From contig JABYQR010000084.1 in the NCBI GenBank assembly GCA_022592445.1, positions 1 through 64,000 on the forward strand: a stretch of 64,000 bases of DNA, read 5' to 3'. How positions within the stretch are numbered: position 1 is the stretch's first letter; every line of letters starts with the position of its first letter. The DNA comes from Cytidiella melzeri (taxonomy: Eukaryota; Basidiomycota; Agaricomycetes; Polyporales; Irpicaceae). A model generated the notes under the pieces. The model saw only the letters and a list, made by a program, of their open reading frames with translations, made no database searches and was not told the DNA's origin. Position numbers and translations under genes: made by a program. This document shows positions 56,451 through 64,000 of the stretch, piece after piece.

Positions 56451-58027
56451 ATGCAGACTAGGATACGTGGGTTGCCAGCAGCTCTGAATGGTAGCGGTCG
56501 GTACAAGTTCAAGGTATTCAACATGCAATGATCTCTTATGTCTTACTGACAAAATTGGATAGGATCCACAATCGACGGTAGACTACCTGGTTATCGGAGG
56601 AGGTTTGCAGCGAATCAATGGAGATGCCTGAGAGCCTTGCTCATTCGGTACCTAGGTGTAGTCGGGCTTGCCATCGCACGTCGCTTGGCACAGCAGTTTC
56701 CCACCAAGTCGACGTTCCTTGTCGAGAGACATACCTCGGCAGGCCAGGAAATCAGGTACGTGTTGTCGCTGTCTCCTTTTTCATCGTATTCTGATGAAGG
56801 ACGTTGCAAAGCGGTCGCAACTCTGAGGTTATACACGCAGGTCTTTACTACCCAAATCACTCTCTCAAGACAAAACTGTGCCTCCGAGGGCGTACCCTCT
56901 TGTATGACTACTGCATCACCAACAACATCCCGTACCGTAAAACAGGTAAATTAGTCGTCGCACAAGATCACCAACGTCCGTACATCCAGACTTTGCACGA
57001 GAAAGCGAAGAGCCTCGGGGTCTGGCCTCCACGCGCCTCCTCAGAGGACATCACTCATCCTGTAGTCCCTACGAGACTGCTGCAGCGCGATGAAGCACAC
57101 GAGTTAGAGCCCAGTCTTTCGAAAAAGATTGTTGCAGCATTGCTCAGCCCAGAAACCGGAATCGTAGACTCGCATGCGTTGATGGAGAGCTTCGAGAGAG
57201 ATATTGGAGAGACAGAAGGAGGGGCGCTCGTCTACTCAACTAAGGTTGTACGCGTAGACCCACAAGTAGGGTCCTCTCAAGCTGAAGGCGTTAGTTCAAC
57301 CGAAGCCGCTGGAGCGGGCTGGGTTGTTCAGACCGTCACAGGGGAGGAGGAGGAGAGCGATGCTATGCTCGCACGTACACTCATCAACGCCTCGGGGCTT
57401 GCAGGCCCAATGGTCCTCAACTCGATGCTCCCGCACGAAAAGCGTATATCGATGTACTTCGCAAAAGGCTCTTACGCGTCGTATCATGGCCACGGAGTCT
57501 CGGACGTCAAGCATCTCATTTATCCTTGTCCCGGGACCGGTCGAACTCTGCATGGTTTCCAGTCTCTGGGAACACATCTTACGCTAGACCTACAGAACAA
57601 CGTCCGTTTTGGGCCAGACATAGACTGGCTCAGCCCCCCGGAGCTTGTGACAAATGGGGACGGTACAGAGCAAGCTGATTCCGAATTCTGGACGCATTAT
57701 CTCGTACCAGACGCGTCGCGGCTGAGAGATATGCATGAGGCTGTAGCGGAGTACCTAGAAGACATCACTCTCGAGGGGTTACAGCCTGATTATTGCGGCA
57801 TCAGGCCTAAACTCGTAGGTCCAGAAGGAGGTTTCCAAGACTTCGTCTTTCGGACGGACTACCCTCACACCTTTTGCTCAAACGTAGGGCGAGGGGACGC
57901 ACAACACAAAGGAACGAATCCCATGATTACCTTGATGGGAATTGAAAGCCCGGGGCTCACGGCGTCGCTGGCTATTGCTGAGATGGTTGTAGAGAACATG
58001 CTGCGCGACAAAGAAGGACATGAATAA
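56451..58027 (+). CDS. L2HGDH: L-2-hydroxyglutarate dehydrogenase-like FAD enzyme
   Basis: DAO-family flavoenzyme that oxidises L-2-hydroxyglutarate to 2-oxoglutarate, normally in mitochondria. Exons 56451-56513, 56563-56602, 56656-56755, 56812-58027 give 472 residues. The dinucleotide-binding start STVDYLVIGGGVVGLAIARR is rebuilt across an intron. It is followed by SGRNSEVIHAGLYYPNHSLK, the active-site hallmark of this family, KTKLCLRGRTLLYDYC, TGIVDSHALMESFE, LINASGLAG, and the end ITLMGIESPGLTASLAIAEM. The N-terminus is short and basic, consistent with import. Convergent with NDUFA12, 38 bases between stops. Confidence 0.9.
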
Positions 58028-58065
58028 TGACTAATCCGAAGTATGTAAGGTACAGCGGTGTAGAC

Positions 58066-58703
58066 TTAGGACCTGGCAGCAACCTTGGGTTCCCAAGCCC
58101 GAATCTTCGGGGCAGTTGTGCTGTAGCTCTTGTATGCACCGCGCGTACCCGTGAGGTTCTCGACGTATGGCTGAGAATGTATATTTCAGCAGTCTACATC
58201 TGAGTATTGGAGGTATATTCACGTACGGCTTTCCATGGTGGTGTGAGGCTTTGCACAACGGCATCTTCTTGCGGGGGGTCTTTGCGGATATGTGAGAGCC
58301 AGGAATGCCATTCCGGTGGGACTTGCGTCGCGTTGAAGTCATGCTAGGGCACTGAGTGAGAGGCGGAAGAATGTGGCACTGGCTCAATCCGCACCTGAGC
58401 AAAGTCAACCCATCTGTGACGACCTATACAAGACATACTCAGGCTGCAGCGCAGTTATGATCAAGCCTGTGCAAATACCTGGGATTTCCTCCTCCGCGTT
58501 CAGGTTCTCAAAATACCGGTTTCCAAACCTGCAGCATGGGTCGGGCTGTAGGTATCGCTCTCCGCGTATTGTAGAGCAACCACTCACTGGTCCTTGCCCT
58601 TGAAAGTACCAGATTTGGCATCACCAATATACTGCATCTGATGCCACCATTCCTTGAGGCCGACGCGGCGGATGGAACGTATAGTTCGCGCGAGAGAGAC
58701 CAT
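58066..58703 (-). CDS. NDUFA12: NADH:ubiquinone oxidoreductase subunit NDUFA12 (B17.2)
   Basis: Accessory subunit of mitochondrial complex I. Five exons (58703-58588, 58528-58479, 58423-58395, 58343-58227, 58170-58066) give 138 residues, a usual length. Characteristic segments: RRVGLKEWWHQMQYIGDAKS, FGNRYFEN followed by EEEIPGRHRWVDFAQHDFNA across two junctions, and QVPPEWHSWLSHIRKDPP. The C-terminus PYVENLTGTRGAYKSYSTT is as in fungal homologues. One exon is 29 nt. No single ORF covers the gene. Confidence 0.92.
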
Positions 58704-59023
58704 CGTTGGGTGTAGCCGGGCTCGAGAGGTATCGGGTGTAAGGGTATTAGAGGGCGTCTATATTGAGAACGGAAATGGTATCGGCAAACTATGTGCGTCT
58801 ACTTTCTGTTTAAGTAACGGTTCACCCTCCAAAGCTTCACCTTCGACGACGACAAGCTATTCTCGAGGCCTGCTGTTTTTCATTCGCAATACAAGGCTCA
58901 TCCACGGTATTGAGTGCTGCATGTGAGCTATATCACTTGATAATCCGAACTTGAAGAGAGCTGAACATCTTTCCGTGGGTCAATATACAGTTGTCACGCC
59001 GCGGCAGCCAGTGTCTTGCCCTT
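58704..59023. other. divergent spacer, NDUFA12 / F-box gene
   Basis: 320 bases; promoters of both genes expected. No gene recognised. Confidence 0.4.
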
Positions 59024-61018
59024 ATGCCTTCAGCAAGTATGGCAGACACGCTCACGGAGAAGATGCATCTTCTCGACATAGAGGAGGACCAGCTCCTGCA
59101 GGCATTGGAGCACGTACGTTCTCAGAGGCGAGAGCTACTCAACAGAGCTACCCGTATTGGTTACCTACCCCCCGAAATCTTGCTCGAAATCTTCAAACGG
59201 GTGTGCGTGGTTGGTATAGGCACCCTGCACGACCACAGCTTCCGATTTGCAATGACAACGCCGAACGTGACGCTAACACACGTCTGTCGTGCGTGGCGTG
59301 CTTTGGCAATCGAGAGCAGCGTTTTATGGACCACACTCGATCCCGCTCGCCGAGGGATTGCCAAAGCTACGATCCTAAGGTCTCGAGAGCAGCAGCTTGA
59401 TGTCATTCGCCCCTTTTCTTACAGCACGGCACTCACTACGCAGGTGATGAAGTCTTACTCCCGATGGCAATCCCTGTGCTGGGAATTTAAATCCATCAAC
59501 GAAATGAAATCGCTTTTCTCTTTGATGTTCTCGCAGGACAAGCCCAGTTCTCTTCGCAAAATTACATTGAGATATCCGCGCCTCCAATACGTTGCAAGCG
59601 AACCTACTCAGGATGTTCAGGACTTGGCGAAATTACAGACCGCATCATTGCCCGTTCTGGAAGAACTATCCATCGAGAACATTCTTCTTACAGAACCTTT
59701 TCGCTGTCTGTTTTCCCCCTCCCTTAGATGCCTCTCTATTGCTTCCTCCAGCAGCAAAGACTATGCGGCTAACGGGTTCACTATATCACGCCTGTGGCTT
59801 CTCCTACAGCCTGTCAAAGGGCTTGAACAACTTTCCCTTTCGAATTGTGTTCCTTTATGGGACACGCGTCTTGTGCTAGGGAACCATGCCTTGTCTCTTG
59901 ATGCCTCAGTGGCCAACTTGGCTCGTTCCATCGCCCCGCTAGCCATCGACACGCTCAATTTGTACTCTTTACATACCCTGGAATGGTCTAATGCGCCACC
60001 CAAGAACATACACAAGTTTTTTCGACTCTTTGACTGTAATAACCTTGAACACCTGCGCCTTGGACTGGACGGACGCGCAAAGCACTTGCCATCGCGCCGG
60101 GACGAGTCAACATGGTGTTCGGAAACGCCTGATGGGCCGTTCCCCCTCCATCGCTTGCGAATGCTGCAGGTTACTACCGACGATACCTATGATCTTACCT
60201 TATGTTTGAAGAAGTTCGACTTCCCAAACGTGCAAACTTTGATCTTCATCTGTAAAGACAATGGCGAAATTCCCCACGCTTCCGACATGGAGAGACGGCG
60301 CATGGGTGCTACCGGAAACCCGTCATGTTTTCCGCCTTCAGACTCCCTCTTTCATGACCCCCGTGTTACCAGGAACCTTACATGCCTCCAGATCCTGGGT
60401 GGACAAATGGATGCCGTTTAGCTCCGCACAGTCTTGATGTATATGACTTCGCTAGAATCCCTATCAGTCGAAAGGTCTACAGGTAATATGTCCTTCATTT
60501 TCTAGTGACCCCGTGTGGAACGTTGATCCTTCTCAGGAGTTGGCGCAGTCATTTGTATGTTGTCGGGCGCGAAGCGGTGCCACAGTGCCCTGGGCACGCC
60601 GAGGACCTGGGCTTGCCCGCGACTCACTACGCTCAAACTGGTTCGATGCGACGACGCGAAGTTTAGTTGCTTAGCGGATACGATCTCAGCACGCAAAAGC
60701 TACGCGGAGGACATTGGCATTCCGTCGCGCCGTGTCGTGCGGCTGCCCACTCGCAGGAGAGCATTGGCTCAAGGAGATGATATTACCGTTCCTTCCACGC
60801 CGCCGCGGAACAATGCAAGCTCTAGCAGTAAGGTGAATTTCGACAAGAGCTTCTCCTCGCCCAACGGAAGCTTCGTCGCTGGCTGGTCTGCTCATGAGCC
60901 CCTTAGACCGTCTCACATCACAACAGTGCATGTTGTGGCCTGCAGATTGATCGCAAATGATGAGTTAATGTCTTTACGGAGCGAGTTGTACGGCGTACGC
61001 GATGTCCAATACAGTTGA
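59024..61018 (+). pseudogene. F-box/LRR gene with one in-frame TAG
   Basis: Exons 59024-60482 and 60537-61018 (54-nt intron with GTAATATG donor) make one frame of 647 codons, broken only by TAG at 60419-60421 (codon 466). The N-terminus is MADTLTEKMHLLDIEEDQLL, then F-box GYLPPEILLEIFKRV and VTLTHVCRAWRALAIESSVL, followed by LRR-like text. Sequence after the stop is clearly the same protein: LRTVLMYMTSLESLSVERST, and across the intron CPRLTTLKLVRCDDAKFSCL. A single C-to-T change of CAG would explain the stop. If translated as is, the product ends after 465 residues with the F-box intact, so a shortened functional protein is possible. An alternative 57-nt intron ending at the TAG (GTTACC donor) would also remove the stop, but with a poor donor. 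Confidence 0.7.
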
Positions 61019-61218
61019 TGATTCTTGTAACCTACAAGTTGTCCTCTTGTTTTCTCTGTATTGAAAGCACCACACATCTTTATCGCTTGAGGGCTTATAC
61101 TGTTCAAGGCTGACAGAAACCCAAGGCCAGAGTAGTGAGGGTAGTCGATTCATGCAACACTTATAGGAGTCAGTAATAACACATTAGAATATCATACAGC
61201 ATAGAATTGCAACAATGA

Positions 61219-63951
61219 TCACTCCTTCTGAGTACTGCGGCTCCCTTTTCGTTGGTCGCTCTCCAAATGTCTCCTCACAGCATTAGGACCTGACTTCCAG
61301 CGCTCCCTATCGATCCTGGGCCGCTTCGCTGGTGTAGATCCTTGATCACCATTTGCCTGAGAGGGTGCTCCGGTGTCGCGTTCTATACAGTATCATTAGC
61401 GTCAGGATCACCATCTACTCAAAAATTCATACCGGACGATGCACGCTTACGGCTGACGTCGCCGTGCCCATCGGACGTAGCGCCCTCCTTGCGATGACTA
61501 GCTGGGGCCTGAGGGATAGTGCGACTGGGTTCCTTATCTGAAATACGAGAGCGTAAGCTTCCAGATCCCTGTGCAGATGACTCGGCAGGGAAGCTGGCAG
61601 AAGCAGGAGGCCCTGTTGGAGAGGTCTGTTCTCGTGCTCGCCACTCTCTGTCCGACTTGGCAGACCGAATAGGGTCGGCCGATGACATTGCACGAGGAGC
61701 AGAAGGTGTTGACGGCGGCAAGGCTCGCGAGGCAGAAGCTGGACCTTGTGGAAGAGCCTTTTCGGTAAGCTTTGATAAGTCTGTCAGTGTTTGTACTCTG
61801 ATGAGGTATAATCTTTTGCATACCCTCGTATCGATGATCAACGGTCTGGCTTCTGCTTCGGGCTGGTCGCGATCCTTCCGTCTCCGGTCAGATTCACGCG
61901 TACGTTCATGTCCGTCTTTGTCTGTTCGTCGGCTTCTATCTTCATGATGACTTTCCTTGCGAGAGGGACGCTTTGCTGCACGATCGGGCTACAAAACTCT
62001 AGCGTGAGTTTACATGGTTGTGTATCACTGCCATTGCTTACCTCGTCCTCCGCGGGACGACGGCGCTTGCCTAAAGCGTCGTCTTGCGTATCACGGCGGC
62101 GAGTTGACTCTGCCCTAGTTCTGTTATCTGCCGCAGATGCAGCAGGCGCAGGGGCTGCGGCAGTCGTTCGATTGGATGGCTCACGCTCCTTTCGACCATC
62201 ACGATCTCGGTCCTTGTCGTCCCTACGGTGACGGTCCCGATCCCTGTCCCTATCTCTCTCTCGGTCCTTGTCTCGTTCACGCTCCCTGTGCTCCTTGTCA
62301 CGTTCCCGATCACCCCGCTCACGCTCTCGAGGGCGCTCTCTGTCACCATGCCTATCACGACCTTTATCCCGATCTGAGCGATCTTCCCCCTCACGATTGC
62401 TGCGACTACTGCGGTCGCCTCTGCTGTGCCCATCACGACGAGACTCGTGACGGTTGTCTTTGTCTTGTTGCCTCTTTTCATCGACTCTGTCAGGCTCGTT
62501 TGTAGTCGTACGAGAACGTCCGCCGCTCGCACGGCTGTCAGCGCTCGCGTTCCGCGTGCCAGGATGGCTGGGAGGCGAAGGTGATCGGCGTCGACCAGGG
62601 GCAGAGGGAGCAGGCTGAGACCGAGCATCATGTAAGGCGCGATTAGGTGCCTTTTCCTCATCCTTCTCGATGGGTCGGGACTGCTTCGCGGTTTCTCGCA
62701 GTTCCTGGGCAGATAATGTTTGGCTTGGGGTTACGGGCGGAGGCATCGTCTGGGAGTCCTCCGCATGTGAGCCCTTGGTATCAGTACTGCTGATCCTAGG
62801 TGACTGCGGCAAGTCTTTGCTGTTTGATGGTCTGAGCAAGGATGCCGGAGTAGGGGGTCGAGAAGCATCCGGAGGAGGCTTGGCAGGGGGCTGAGCATTT
62901 ATGGGCTGGATTGGAGTGGCAGGGCGATTCATGGTTCCGGCGGGTCCACGCGGCATTGAAGTTTCCTCTCTCCTTGGAGCAGTCGGAAGCGATGGTATAG
63001 TCAATGAATCCACTGCCATCAGGTCTGATCTTCCACTAGCATTACCGTCACCAGTACCATTAGGATTTGATATAGGGCTCTTTGTGTCGGTTCTGATGCG
63101 TTTGACGACTTCAGGCCGAGGAATGCTAGCAAGGGAGTCAGCCGTAAATCTAGCTGGGATTCTCTTCTTTCCTTACCTTTCCATAGCCAGCTTTACGGAA
63201 GTGGGCAGTCCATTCTGATCGATAGTGGTGGAAGTAGTGCCATTAGTCCGTGCAAGTTGCGCTCGAGGAGCGGACGGAGTTGAGCTTGGGGCAGCACGAG
63301 TATCAGCGCTTGGAGCAGAGGGTATCACACCATTGCGAGGACGGTCACCAGGGGTTGGCGTGCCTGTAGGCGTCGGTCTGGAGGACGAGGCCGTGGGTAG
63401 AGACTAAGGGACAGTGAGCGAATGCTTGCCCCTTGAACATCAAAACACGTACCTTCGGTTTCGGCGGTGGTGCCCAGAATGATTCTCGTTTCTTAAGACC
63501 TGAGGCGTATGCGCCACCAAATATTTTGAGATCCCCGCGCTTCTCCTTCTCGAGGAACCTGTCAATAGCGAGCTGAAGTGTAGGCCCAACGGTTTCAAAC
63601 ACAGCGGCAGCGGGGAAGATTGGTAAAATCTCTTTGAGGACCACAAGGGAGTTGTATACGTGCATATACTCTCCGGTTTCAATACATTCAATAATGCACT
63701 AGGTACAATTGTAAGCTTTGCCAATGAAGTATCACACCTTGACATACGAACCTTCAACAGCTTGCGATGCCACTTTTTCAGCACCACGCGGAAGTCCGGC
63801 CATGTAATGATATCTTCTGCGGCTACAGTGGACTTGTAGCTAAATCGTCGCATGAAACCGGGGAGATAAGAAGCTCTTGATCCCTTTGATCGATTGTCGT
63901 TCATGAATAGCTGTTCGTCTTGATGCCACTTGTATAAGTCTGTCAATACGC
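61219..63951 (-). CDS. THO2: THO complex subunit 2, C-terminal part
   Basis: Largest subunit of THO/TREX, coupling transcription to mRNA export. Exons in view: 63951-63752, 63698-63453, 63403-63177, 63125-62042, 61988-61824, 61769-61433, 61382-61219; all join in phase and the 5' part lies beyond the right edge (63952-64000 is intron ending TTGTTAG). The conserved THO2 C-terminal domain is seen: GVLTDLYKWHQDEQLFMNDN, PGFMRRFS, WPDFRVVLKKWHRKLLK and CIIECIETGEYMHVYNSLVV, then LKEILPIFPA. The remaining 600 or so residues are disordered, rich in Arg/Asp/Glu repeats (DRDRDRDRHRRDD) and Ser-Pro, as in other THO2 tails. Residues between MES and IPRPEVVK span a 51-nt intron that simple ORF reading would retain. 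Confidence 0.9.
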
Positions 63952-64000
63952 CTAACAAAAATCGCCCTAGAGGTCATATGAGCAGGAGACACAGAAGACG

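Noticed and set aside
62071..62661. Leftward 196-codon frame and matching forward frames
   Set aside because: Shadow frames of the Arg/Asp repeat region of THO2.

Overview
The window is nuclear DNA of a filamentous basidiomycete, most likely an Agaricomycete. Almost every gene is cut by many short introns (about 46-65 nt) with GT(A/G)(A/T)GT donors, CTGAC/CTAAC-type branch sites and AG acceptors. Gene content is fungal (KCH potassium channel, VMA21, LOA1-type acyltransferase, MRC1, DIP2/UTP12, basidiomycete F-box families). Gene models were built by hand by joining exons in phase. For all but a few uncertain models flagged below, the summed exon lengths are divisible by three.

Layout, left to right: a KCH channel gene running off the left edge; DRG1/RBG1 GTPase; two divergently transcribed ribonucleotide reductase R2 paralogues; VMA21; ALG8; IMP4; aspartyl aminopeptidase; DIP2/UTP12; a secreted double-psi beta-barrel protein; a cystathionine gamma-synthase-like enzyme; a two-RRM SR protein; a LOA1-like acyltransferase; an F-box protein; a 1,569-residue NRPS-like protein; ribosomal protein eS7; a Rab GTPase with a large insertion; an AMMECR1 protein; a PPR protein; ribosomal protein uL3; a 1.3-kb hAT transposon remnant with a perfect 8-bp target-site duplication; MRC1/claspin; NAA38; a decayed F-box gene; a small membrane protein; a secreted six-hairpin glycosidase; an F-box-like gene with a reading-frame break; L-2-hydroxyglutarate dehydrogenase convergent with NDUFA12; an F-box/LRR gene with one in-frame stop; and THO2 running off the right edge.

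Most of the window is housekeeping. Five genes serve ribosome biogenesis or translation (DRG1, IMP4, UTP12, eS7, uL3). Others serve DNA replication (two R2 genes, MRC1), N-glycosylation (ALG8), V-ATPase assembly (VMA21), mRNA processing and export (SR protein, THO2), N-terminal acetylation (NAA38) and mitochondria (NDUFA12, L2HGDH, PPR). The accessory part is about 48-61 kb plus the hAT insertion, with F-box relics and secreted or orphan proteins.

The most unusual locus is the NRPS-like gene at 26.05-31.2 kb. Its order is adenylation domain, thiolation domain, then about six membrane segments interleaved with three left-handed beta-helix (hexapeptide) domains. This is the architecture known for epsilon-poly-lysine synthetase (Pls) and its relatives, and no condensation or thioesterase domain is visible. 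The second theme is very small exons: 7, 9 and 12 nt in DRG1, 10 nt in uL3, 9 nt in the SR gene, and an initiator exon holding only ATG in IMP4. ORF callers miss these.
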